This document shows, piece after piece, positions 1 through 6,109 of a stretch of 7,097 nt of DNA; the first letter of the stretch is position 1; the number at the start of each line of letters is the position of its first letter. The DNA is taken from assembly GCA_048201975.1 (NCBI GenBank), contig DBFBGQ010000005.1, forward strand, positions 1 to 7,097, written 5' to 3'. Under the pieces are notes generated by a model. It did not search any database, was not told where the DNA came from, and worked only from the letters and a program-made list of their open reading frames with translations. Both the position numbers and the translations under genes were made by a program. This DNA comes from Egerieenecus sp048201975. GTDB lineage: Bacteria > Bacillota > Clostridia > Christensenellales > Aristaeellaceae.

Positions 1-1
1 G

Positions 2-1003
2 GATACGGCTTTGCGCCGGTATGGCGCATCCCGCGCCGAAGCCGCCCTGCCCGCGCTGCGGCGGCTGCACCGGGCGGTGTACTCCCATCTGGACAGCTCC
101 CACGCCCGCTATCAGAAGCGCTGCTACCTGACTCGGGTGCAGCGCCGGTTGGTCCCGGTGGAGGAGTCCCTGGAAGTGGCCCGGGAGCTGGCCGGCTTTG
201 TGCAGGGCATGCTGGCGATCCCCGGCGCGGCGGAGGACCGGGCCATGGGCCGCGACCTCTTCGACGCCCTGCGGCAATACATCACGGAATATTTCAACCT
301 ACACTTGCAGCGCCTGTTCGGACTCTTCCTCGCCAGGGGATCGGGCGACGCCGCGGCCGTGCACCTTGGCTTCCAGCGCCACGCGGCAACGCTCGAGGAG
401 CTGCTCGCCTGCCTGGAGGAGATGGCCGCCGAGGATGAAAACTCCTATATCGAAACAGTGGTGCGCCGCTATCAGGGCCGCCCCAGCGATCCGGACGTTT
501 CCGGCGCGGATACCAGGATCGAGGATTTCCGCGCCTGGATGCGGGACCTGGGTTCCACCTTCGCCGGGACCATCCCCAACCTGGTGGATTATCCCAGCAG
601 GGACTATGTGGAGCTGCTCCGCGGCTATTACCATCCCCGGGTGCGGGCCTGCGTGGAGCTGCTGGACCAGCTGCTGGACGACCGCGGCGCGACCCGGCCC
701 GAGACCGTGGACGACCGCCTGGAGACGCTGTACCAGGAGGTGGAGCAGCGCTGGATCCGTGAAGGCTATCCGGTGACGGACGCCTGCTCCGCCCCGCACC
801 TGCCCCTGGGCCAGGCCGCCCGCAGGGCCTGGGAGCGCCTGGCTGCGCTTCCCCTGGACCAGGACCTGGTCACAGCCGGCGGCGGAAACGACGTTTCCGA
901 ACGCGCGGACGTTTTCGCCAGCTATTCCGAGGACACGGACCTGAAGCAGGAACGCTCCTGGACCACCGAAAATCCCTTCGCCAAGAAGGAGGGAGAGGCG
1001 TGA
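2..1003 (+). CDS. Alpha-N-acetylglucosaminidase (GH89/NAGLU family), C-terminal part, partial at left edge
   Basis: The reading frame is open to the left edge (first codons read DTALRRYG), so the true start and the catalytic barrel lie upstream. What remains resembles from memory the all-helical C-terminal domain of GH89 enzymes such as human NAGLU. It opens with the 'ALRRYGAS...' segment and a helix ending in VYS. A helical bundle follows (MGRDLFDALRQYITEYF, nt 242-298). Then comes the diagnostic NLVDYPSRDYVELLRGYYHPR segment (about nt 578-640), matching NAGLU '[21 protein letters not shown]', and later a 'WIREGYP' helix end (nt 752-772). GH89 enzymes release terminal alpha-linked GlcNAc, for example from heparan-sulfate-type chains or mucin. 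After the bundle there is a polar tail of roughly 50 residues that NAGLU lacks, with no sorting signal visible. Cellular location cannot be judged without the N-terminus. Its stop overlaps the next start by 4 bases (GTGA). Family confidence is good; substrate is inferred from the family. Confidence 0.8.
   Translation, partial: DTALRRYGASRAEAALPALRRLHRAVYSHLDSSHARYQKRCYLTRVQRRLVPVEESLEVARELAGFVQGMLAIPGAAEDRAMGRDLFDALRQYITEYFNLHLQRLFGLFLARGSGDAAAVHLGFQRHAATLEELLACLEEMAAEDENSYIETVVRRYQGRPSDPDVSGADTRIEDFRAWMRDLGSTFAGTIPNLVDYPSRDYVELLRGYYHPRVRACVELLDQLLDDRGATRPETVDDRLETLYQEVEQRWIREGYPVTDACSAPHLPLGQAARRAWERLAALPLDQDLVTAGGGNDVSERADVFASYSEDTDLKQERSWTTENPFAKKEGEA
986..993 (+). promoter_or_regulatory. 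Ribosome binding site for the GTG start at 1000
   Basis: AAGGAGGG contains a full AGGAGG core ending 7 bases before the GTG at 1000. This supports GTG as the start and lies inside the last codons of the glycosidase gene, implying translational coupling. Confidence 0.75.
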
Positions 1004-2112
1004 GCCTGTTTGAGGAGCTGGGTCTGCGCCGCTATCTCAACGCAGAGGACACCTTTACCTCCAACGGAGCCAGCTGCATGTCCCCGGCGGTCTACCGCGC
1101 CATGGAGGAGGCTTCCGGCGCCTGGGTGGACCTGGAAGATATGCAGCGCCGTGTGGGAGAAGCCCTGGCGGGGCTGACCCGCAACGAGGCCGCCTATGTA
1201 TCCGCCGGGGCGGCCAGCGCGCTGACGCTCTGCGCCGCCGCCGCCATCAGCCAGGGGGAAACGGAGGCCTTCCGGGCCCTGCCGGATACCGCCCGCTGCC
1301 GGCGGGACCAGGTCATCGTGCTCGGGCCGCAGCGGAATCCCTACATGCGCAGCATCGCGGCCAGCGGCGCGCAGCTGCGCTGGGCTGGGGAGGCGGGCGT
1401 TCCCCTAACCCTGGAAGCGTTGGAGGATACCTTCACCCCCCGCGTGGCGGCGGTGTTCTACTTTGTGTTTCACGGGGCGCCGCTCTGTCCAGGGCTGCCG
1501 GAGATTCTGGAAGCCGCCCACCGGCGGGGGCTGCCCGTGTTTGTGGACGCAGCGGCGCAGCTTCCCCCTGCGGAGAACCTGTGGCGGTATACCCGCATGG
1601 GCGCGGACCTGGCGCTGTTCAGCGGCGGCAAGGGTCTTGCCGGGCCCCAGGACAGCGGCCTGATTGTTGGAAAAGCCTGCTGGATCCAGCGTTTCCTGGC
1701 GCTGGGCGCGCCCCACGAGGGGGTTTGCCGCGGGTCAAAGGTCACAAGGGAAGCCCTGGCGGGGCTGTATGCAGCCGTCAAGGATTTTCTCGCCCTCCCG
1801 GAAGCGGAGCGCCAGGCAGAGCTGCTGGCAAAGTGCCAATTGGCCCGGGACACCATGGAGCGCTGCGGCTTTTCCCAGGTACGGATAACGCCGCAGGGAC
1901 CCGTGGGCCAGGCTTCTCCACGGGTGCTGGGCCGGCCGCCGGGCATGGATGCAGCCGAACTGCGCCAGGCCCTCCGGGGGGACGGGCTGCTGGTGGGCTA
2001 CGACGCGGCGTCGGAGTCCCTGGCGTTCCATCCACAGATGCTGACCCTGGCGCAGGCGGAACAGGCGTGCCAGATGCTGGCATACAGGGTGTTACACTGG
2101 AAGGAGGCATAA
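1000..2112 (+). CDS. SelA/DgaE-like PLP-dependent ammonia-lyase
   Basis: A 370-residue protein of the SelA-fold (type I PLP) group that includes D-glucosaminate-6-phosphate ammonia-lyase DgaE. Visible signatures are an N-terminal 'YLNAEDTFTSNGAS' with 'CMSP' (residues 12-29), the 'VDLEDMQRRVGEALAGLT' helix (43-60) and 'AAYVSAGAASAL' (64-75), which forms the cofactor phosphate region. D183 in 'VFVDAAAQLPP' is the likely pyridine-nitrogen partner. K211 in 'FSGGKGLAGPQDSGL' is the probable Schiff-base lysine, and 'CRGSKV' (243-248) follows. Family knowledge: members eliminate ammonia from 2-amino-3-hydroxy acids by beta-elimination, giving 2-keto-3-deoxy acids. Inference: the substrate here is D-glucosaminate, unphosphorylated, since no sugar kinase or PTS gene is present. 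In other bacteria such genes sit beside an amidohydrolase like that at 3078, so the pairing supports the call. True selenocysteine synthase is unlikely because no selB or tRNA-Sec is seen and the neighbours are sugar genes. The GTG start is set by a strong ribosome binding site and the 4-base overlap. Confidence 0.82.
   Translation: MSLFEELGLRRYLNAEDTFTSNGASCMSPAVYRAMEEASGAWVDLEDMQRRVGEALAGLTRNEAAYVSAGAASALTLCAAAAISQGETEAFRALPDTARCRRDQVIVLGPQRNPYMRSIAASGAQLRWAGEAGVPLTLEALEDTFTPRVAAVFYFVFHGAPLCPGLPEILEAAHRRGLPVFVDAAAQLPPAENLWRYTRMGADLALFSGGKGLAGPQDSGLIVGKACWIQRFLALGAPHEGVCRGSKVTREALAGLYAAVKDFLALPEAERQAELLAKCQLARDTMERCGFSQVRITPQGPVGQASPRVLGRPPGMDAAELRQALRGDGLLVGYDAASESLAFHPQMLTLAQAEQACQMLAYRVLHWKEA
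2101..2107 (+). promoter_or_regulatory. Ribosome binding site for the first RidA gene
   Basis: AAGGAGG lies 7 bases before the ATG at 2115, within the last codons of the PLP-enzyme gene. It fixes ATG 2115 as the start although the same frame is open far upstream. Confidence 0.75.
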
Positions 2113-2114
2113 AC

Positions 2115-2582
2115 ATGGGCGCGACGGAAAAGCGCATGGAGCAGCTGGGAATCCGCCTGCAGCAAACGGACTGGCGGGGCAAGGGAACGGTGGACGCGGT
2201 GCTGGCAGGGGACATGCTTTACCTGTCGGCCCACTACCCGGTGGATGAGCAGGGAAAACCGGTTTATGCCGGGCGCGTGGGCGCGGAGCTCACCCAGGAG
2301 GACGCCTACCAGGCGGCCAGACTCTGCGGGCTGAACATGCTGCGCACCATACAGTTCTATATCGGCAGTTTGGACCGGGTGGATTATTTTGTCAAGGCGC
2401 TGGGGCTGGTGAACAGCGCCGGGGACTTCTGCAACATGCCCGCGGTGATGAACGGCTTCTCCGACCTGATGGTGGAGATCTTCGGGCAGCGGGGCCGTCA
2501 CGCCCGGGCCGCCATGGGCGCCTATGTGCTGGAGCAAAACATGCCCGTATGCGTGGACGCCATTGTCCGCATCCGAAAGTGA
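2115..2582 (+). CDS. RidA/YjgF-family protein (first of tandem pair)
   Basis: A 155-residue Rid-superfamily protein, longer than E. coli RidA (about 128). RidA proteins are small cytosolic trimers that hydrolyse reactive enamine/imine intermediates released by PLP enzymes. The family pattern is visible: a beta-strand block 'DMLYLSAHYPVDEQG', a helix starting at 'LTQEDAYQAARLCGLNML', 'VDYFVKALGLVNSAGDF', and the C-terminal 'RHARAAMGA ... VCVDAIVRI'. R131 aligns with the substrate-carboxylate-binding arginine of RidA (Arg105 in E. coli). D148 stands where RidA usually has Glu (Glu120). The gene begins 2 bases after the PLP-enzyme stop and shares its ribosome binding site region, so the two are probably made together. 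Inferred role: clearing the imine product of the upstream ammonia-lyase. A direct catalytic role in a pathway step, as for some Rid paralogues such as RutC, is possible. Confidence 0.85.
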   Translation: MGATEKRMEQLGIRLQQTDWRGKGTVDAVLAGDMLYLSAHYPVDEQGKPVYAGRVGAELTQEDAYQAARLCGLNMLRTIQFYIGSLDRVDYFVKALGLVNSAGDFCNMPAVMNGFSDLMVEIFGQRGRHARAAMGAYVLEQNMPVCVDAIVRIRK

Positions 2583-2592
2583 GGGAAGCGCC

Positions 2593-3075
2593 ATGATCCA
2601 TCAGATCCCAGAGCTGGGCCGGGAGGGGGCGCAGGCATACCCGCGGGTGAAGGCGCTGATCCCCATCCGGCAGGCCGGTGAGCTGGTCTTTGTCTCCGGG
2701 CACGGACCGGAGGATATCAATACCTATGAGCCGCTGTTCCGCGGCCGGGTGGGCGAGGCGCTCACCCTGGAGCAAGGGCGGCAGGCAGCCGCCGAGTGCG
2801 GCAAAACGCTGCTGCGCGCCATTCAGGAGCGCTACGGTACCCTGGACTGCATCGCGGGGCTGGTGCGGGCGTTGATCCTGGTGAACTGCGGCCAGGGCTT
2901 TCAGGAAATCGGCGCGGTGGCGGATGGCTTTTCCGACCTGTGCGCCGAGGTGCTCCAGGAGCGCGGCCGCCACGTGCGGACGGTGATGGGCACCCGCAAC
3001 ATGCCCAACCACAACATCCCCGTGGAGGTGGAACTGATTTTCCGCCTGGCCCCAGGCTATGGAGAGGAGGCGTGA
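2593..3075 (+). CDS. RidA/YjgF-family protein (second of tandem pair)
   Basis: A 160-residue Rid protein, clearly related to its left neighbour. Both share 'GRVG...LT' followed by a helix with 'QAA..CG..LLRAIQ', then 'VNxxxxF', 'GFSDL', 'RGRHxRxxMG' and 'NxPVxV'. R129 matches the RidA carboxylate-binding arginine and E147 occupies the usual Glu position, which is Asp in the first copy. The sequences have diverged well beyond a recent duplication, notably before 'GRVG' (VFVSGHGPEDINTYEP against LYLSAHYPVDEQGKP). This suggests separate roles or a mixed trimer; neither can be decided here. The start ATG is 10 bases after the previous stop, with a moderate GAGGGA ribosome binding site. The likely role is imine/enamine hydrolysis linked to the PLP lyase. 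Confidence 0.85.
   Translation: MIHQIPELGREGAQAYPRVKALIPIRQAGELVFVSGHGPEDINTYEPLFRGRVGEALTLEQGRQAAAECGKTLLRAIQERYGTLDCIAGLVRALILVNCGQGFQEIGAVADGFSDLCAEVLQERGRHVRTVMGTRNMPNHNIPVEVELIFRLAPGYGEEA
3065..3070 (+). promoter_or_regulatory. Ribosome binding site for the amidohydrolase
   Basis: AGGAGG lies 7 bases before ATG 3078. It selects this start over the same frame, which stays open upstream through the second RidA gene. Confidence 0.75.
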
Positions 3076-3077
3076 CC

Positions 3078-4343
3078 ATGGCCCTATACGACCTGCTGCT
3101 CAAGGGCGGCACGACGTTCGATCCTGAAACGAAGACCTTTCAGCGGGAGGACGTGGCCCTGCGGGAAGGCAAAATCGCCCTGCGCGCCGAAAATATCCCC
3201 CAGGGGGAGGCCGCGGCGGTGATGGATGCCGCTGGATGCGTGGTGACGCCCGGCCTCATCGACATGCACTGCCATATCTACCCGGTATTCCCCTATCCCC
3301 GGGAGGACTCCCTGCGCACCGTCAGCGCGGAGGAGCACATGACCCGCTGCGGCGTGACCACCGCGGTGGACGCTGGCACCTGCGGCTGGCGCAACTTCGG
3401 GGATTTCAAGGAGCATGTGATCGACCGCACCAAGCTGCGCATCCTGGCCTTTCTGGATATTGCGGCCAAGGGCATGGCCTATACCGATTCGGAGCAGTCC
3501 GTGGCGGACATCAACCCGAAGATCGCCGCGGCCCTGGTCCAGGAATGGCCCGAAACCATTGTGGGCATCAAAAGCGCCCACTACTGGCCCCGGCACGAGG
3601 ATGCCGCCCATCCCGCCTTCGCATCTATCGACGGCGCCCGGGAGGCGGCCGCCCTCAGCGGCACACGGGTGATGGTGGACAGCATTCCCGTTGTTCCCGA
3701 ACGCAGCTATCCGGCCATTCTGCGCCGCCTGGAGCCAGGGGACATCCATACCCATGTGTTCGCCCAGCAGTTTCCGCTGCTGGACAGCGCGGGCAAGGTG
3801 CAGGACTATCTGCTGGAGGAGCGCGGCCGGGGCATCCGCTTCGACGTGGGGCACGGCTCCGGGAGCTTCTGGTTCCGCCAGGCGGTCCCTTGCTTCCAGC
3901 AGGGCTTCTGGCCGGACACCATTTCCACGGACCTGCACCACCAGAACATCACGGGCCCGGCCATCCATCTGCTGTATGTGATGAGCAAATTCCTGGCCAT
4001 GGGCATGCCCCTGGGAGAGGTGCTGTATCGGGCCACCCGGGCCCCGGCGCTGGTCATCGGCCGGCCGGACCTGGGCGCGCTGCGGCCGGGTGACTGCGCG
4101 GATCTGGCGCTCGTGCGGGTGCGGGAAGGACGCTTCGGCTACCTGGACTGCGGCGGCGCGCGCCTGACGGGTGAAGGCAAGCTGGAATGCGTGGGCACCG
4201 TCCGCGCCGGCGAAGTGATCTACGACCCCGAAGCCCGCAGCGCGCCGGAGTGGCAGGAGGCGCCCGCGCCCTACTGGACCGCGCCGGGACTGATGCGCAG
4301 CTGGGAGCTTCGCAAGGAAAAGGAGGAACATCCATGCGGCTGA
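3078..4343 (+). CDS. Amidohydrolase/deacetylase-family metallohydrolase (EF_0837/Atu3266-like)
   Basis: A 421-residue protein of the amidohydrolase superfamily, close in pattern to the amidohydrolase/deacetylase group (EF_0837, Atu3266). Expected metal ligands of a binuclear subtype are all present: H64xH66 in 'LIDMHCHIYP', K165 in 'VGIKSAHYW' (probable carboxylated bridging lysine), H226 in 'DIHTHVF', H259 in 'FDVGHGSGSF' and D285 in 'TISTDLHHQN'. Other family landmarks are 'GVTTAVDAGTCGWRNFGDF', 'MSKFLAMGMPLGEV' and the C-terminal small beta-domain 'GALRPGDCADLAL...'. Family members remove acyl groups from N-acyl or O-acyl hydroxy acids, or act as dihydroorotase-like hydrolases. Inference: it removes acetate from N-acetyl-D-glucosaminate to give the substrate of the PLP lyase. 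No signal peptide is seen, so it is cytosolic. The gene follows the second RidA stop by 2 bases and overlaps the next gene by 10. Adenine deaminase or dihydroorotase is less likely given the neighbours. Confidence 0.88.
   Translation: MALYDLLLKGGTTFDPETKTFQREDVALREGKIALRAENIPQGEAAAVMDAAGCVVTPGLIDMHCHIYPVFPYPREDSLRTVSAEEHMTRCGVTTAVDAGTCGWRNFGDFKEHVIDRTKLRILAFLDIAAKGMAYTDSEQSVADINPKIAAALVQEWPETIVGIKSAHYWPRHEDAAHPAFASIDGAREAAALSGTRVMVDSIPVVPERSYPAILRRLEPGDIHTHVFAQQFPLLDSAGKVQDYLLEERGRGIRFDVGHGSGSFWFRQAVPCFQQGFWPDTISTDLHHQNITGPAIHLLYVMSKFLAMGMPLGEVLYRATRAPALVIGRPDLGALRPGDCADLALVRVREGRFGYLDCGGARLTGEGKLECVGTVRAGEVIYDPEARSAPEWQEAPAPYWTAPGLMRSWELRKEKEEHPCG
4321..4327 (+). promoter_or_regulatory. Ribosome binding site for the RraA-like gene
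   Basis: AGGAGGA lies 6 bases before ATG 4334, inside the end of the amidohydrolase gene. It fixes the start that gives a 10-base gene overlap. Confidence 0.75.
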
Positions 4344-5278
4344 ACGAGCGCGAGGACATCCTGGACCTGACCCGGGAGTGGACGGGGGAGCGCTTCCCCA
4401 ACGGCCGTCCCAAGGTCAGCGATGAAAAGATTGAAATCATCAAAACCCTGACCCAGGAGGAGATCTGGCATCCGCTGTATTTCAGCGGCTACCGCTTCCA
4501 GTTCCAGGGCGGCCTGCGCACACTGCACCCTGGCAAGAAGCTCTATGGCCGGGCCGTCACCTGCTGCTTCGCCCCCCAGCGCCCGGACGTGCGCCGGAAC
4601 TCCTTCGGCTCCGCCGCGGCCCGGCACTGGAAGGGCGACTGCAACCAGTGGGTCATCGACACGCTTGAAGAGGGCGACGTGGTGGTCTGCGACCTGTATG
4701 ACAAAATCTACAAGGGCACCTTTGCCGGCGGCAACCTGACCACAGCCATCAAGGCGCGGACGGTGACGGGCGGCGCCATCGTCTGGGGCGGCGTGCGGGA
4801 TGTGGAGCAGATGAAGAAGATCGACGTGCAGGTGTATTTCCGCGGGGTGGATCCCACGCCCATCCGGGACTGCCAGCTGGTTTCCTTCAACGGCCCCTGC
4901 CGCATTGGGGAGGCGCTGTGCGTGCCTGGGGATATCGTGATCGGCAATGAAAACGGCGTTCTGTTCCTGCCCAGCCACATGGTGGACTTCGTCATTGAGA
5001 ATGCGTTCAAAATGCAGGCCCGGGACCTGTATGCCTTTCCACGGCTGCGGGCGGGACAATACACCACCGCGGACGTGGACGCGCCCGTGTGGCCCCTGCC
5101 CATGCTGCAGGATCTGCTGGCATTTCTGGAGCGCGACCCGTCGGCGGAGCGCTACCGCGGCATGGACTGGAGCCTGGAGCTCCGGGCGGCGCAGGGCGAT
5201 CCGGAGGCCGTGGAGGAGATGCTGCGGCGCTTTGACATCGAACCCTTGGCGCCGGGAGAGGGGGTTGCGTTTCTGTGA
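4334..5278 (+). CDS. RraA-like (HMG/CHA class II pyruvate-aldolase fold) protein, extended form
   Basis: A 314-residue member of the RraA-like family, which holds metal-dependent class II pyruvate aldolases (4-hydroxy-4-methyl-2-oxoglutarate aldolase), oxaloacetate decarboxylases and the RNase E inhibitor RraA. The core runs from 'LHPGKKLYGRAVTC' (64-77) through 'GDVVVCD' (114-120), 'FAGGNLTTAIKARTVTGGAIV' (130-150), 'WGGVRDVEQM' (151-160) and 'VPGDIVIGNENGVLFLP' (197-213). R155 and D156 match the substrate- and metal-binding Arg-Asp pair of the aldolases. Odd points are N-E-N-G-V (205-209) where the family usually has an acidic D-D-D-G-V, and a tail of about 100 residues beyond the core, well over the common length of about 160-230. 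Inference: retro-aldol cleavage of 2-keto-3-deoxygluconate to pyruvate and glyceraldehyde, or another 2-oxo-acid step. Its stop overlaps the next start in GTGA. The fold is well supported; the reaction is a guess from context. Confidence 0.8.
   Translation: MRLNEREDILDLTREWTGERFPNGRPKVSDEKIEIIKTLTQEEIWHPLYFSGYRFQFQGGLRTLHPGKKLYGRAVTCCFAPQRPDVRRNSFGSAAARHWKGDCNQWVIDTLEEGDVVVCDLYDKIYKGTFAGGNLTTAIKARTVTGGAIVWGGVRDVEQMKKIDVQVYFRGVDPTPIRDCQLVSFNGPCRIGEALCVPGDIVIGNENGVLFLPSHMVDFVIENAFKMQARDLYAFPRLRAGQYTTADVDAPVWPLPMLQDLLAFLERDPSAERYRGMDWSLELRAAQGDPEAVEEMLRRFDIEPLAPGEGVAFL
5257..5264 (+). promoter_or_regulatory. Ribosome binding site for the GTG start of the SDR gene
   Basis: AGAGGGGG sits 10 bases before GTG 5275 and is weaker than the other sites of the operon. 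The only nearby in-frame ATG (5311, codon 13) has no purine-rich site ahead of it, so the GTG that overlaps the preceding stop is preferred. Confidence 0.5.
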
Positions 5279-6093
5279 ATGAACGGATTATACTGGATTA
5301 CAACCATCTGATGGCAGGCAAAACAGCCTTTGTAACCACCGCGGCCCGGGGCATCGGTAAGAGCATCGCCGTGCTCTTTGCCCGCCAGGGCGCCACGGTC
5401 TACTTCGCCGGGCGAAACCCCGCCTATGTGAAGCAGGCGGAGCAGGAGCTGCAGCGCATTCAGCCCGGCTGCCGCGGGTATGTCTGCGACCTGGCCAATG
5501 CCGCGCAGAGCGAAGCCACCGCCCGCCAGGCGCTGGAGGATAGCGGCGGCTTCCACAGCCTGGTGTGCACCGTGGGGGTCAACTGCCACTGCACCGTGGA
5601 GGATTATCTGGACGAGGACATGGCGCGCCTCATGGAAACCAACTACCTCAGCGGCCTGCGCTTCGCCCGGCGCTTCATGCCCTCCCTCCGGGCCAACCGG
5701 GGCTCGGTGGTATTCATCTCCTCCATCCACAGCGCCATGACGCAGCCCAGCAACATGCTCTACGCGGGCACCAAGGGCGCCATGAACGCCGCTGCCAGAG
5801 CCATGGCGCTGGACTTTGCAGCGGATGGCGTGCGGGTAAACACCGTGTGTCCGGGGCTGATCCTCAGCGACGTGATGCAGGACCTGATGAATGACATGCC
5901 TACGCAGGAGGAGAAGGACGCCTTCCTTCAGCACTGCGACCGCTGCCAGCCCCTGCCCGCCGGCTGCATGGAGGACATTGCCAACGCTACGCTCTTCTTC
6001 GCATCGGACATGGGGGCTTACGTGACCGGCCAGACGCTGATGGTGGATGGAGGTACCAGCATCAAAGCCCACGATTCCTTCCCCGACGCATAA
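5275..6093 (+). CDS. Short-chain dehydrogenase/reductase (SDR), classical type with altered cofactor motifs
   Basis: A 272-residue SDR oxidoreductase. The catalytic set is intact with canonical spacing: N123, S150 ('FISSIHSAM'), Y163 and K167 ('YAGTKGA'). D72 in 'VCDLAN' lies at the adenine-contact position. 'VNTVCPGL' and the terminal 'VTGQTLMVDGGTS' are typical of SDR C-terminal regions. The Rossmann glycine motif reads T21-T-A-A-R-G-I-G28, with Thr where the first Gly of TGxxxGIG is expected. The usual NNAG reads C98-T-V-G101. The end of the second strand is 'VYFAGRNP' with R47 and no acidic residue, which hints at NADP preference (inference). Family members include sugar 1-dehydrogenases. 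In this setting the proposed job is C1 oxidation of GlcNAc to its lactone, feeding the next gene, but a keto-acid or sugar-alcohol reaction cannot be excluded. It starts 4 bases inside the previous gene. Confidence 0.85.
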   Translation: MNERIILDYNHLMAGKTAFVTTAARGIGKSIAVLFARQGATVYFAGRNPAYVKQAEQELQRIQPGCRGYVCDLANAAQSEATARQALEDSGGFHSLVCTVGVNCHCTVEDYLDEDMARLMETNYLSGLRFARRFMPSLRANRGSVVFISSIHSAMTQPSNMLYAGTKGAMNAAARAMALDFAADGVRVNTVCPGLILSDVMQDLMNDMPTQEEKDAFLQHCDRCQPLPAGCMEDIANATLFFASDMGAYVTGQTLMVDGGTSIKAHDSFPDA

Positions 6094-6097
6094 GCAT

Positions 6098-6103
6098 GGA
6101 GGT
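6098..6103 (+). promoter_or_regulatory. Ribosome binding site for the lactonase-like gene
   Basis: GGAGGT lies 6 bases before ATG 6110. This start is preferred over an in-frame upstream codon that would overlap the end of the SDR gene. Confidence 0.75.
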
Positions 6104-6109
6104 GCTTGC

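Noticed and set aside
1000..2112. Selenocysteine synthase (SelA)
   Set aside because: The protein has the SelA fold but is shorter than true SelA, lies in a sugar operon and has no selenium genes nearby. The DgaE-like lyase group fits better.
1581..2114. Upstream in-frame extension of the first RidA gene
   Set aside because: It overlaps the PLP-enzyme gene and encodes Gly/Pro/Arg-rich sequence with no family match. The strong ribosome binding site at 2101-2107 places the start at 2115.
2796..3077. Upstream in-frame extension of the amidohydrolase
   Set aside because: It overlaps the second RidA gene. The start at 3078 has an AGGAGG site at 7 bases and gives the normal family N-terminus.
3084..4331. 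Long open frame of 415 codons on the - strand opposite the amidohydrolase
   Set aside because: It mirrors a strongly supported gene, its product has no recognisable motifs, and long antisense frames are common in GC-rich DNA where stop codons are rare.
2115..5278. Pyrimidine or hydantoin degradation (RidA/RutC, amidohydrolase and RraA-like genes occur there)
   Set aside because: The GH89 glycosidase, SelA/DgaE-like lyase, sugar-type SDR and lactonase point to amino-sugar acids. No other nucleobase gene is seen. It is kept only as a weaker alternative.
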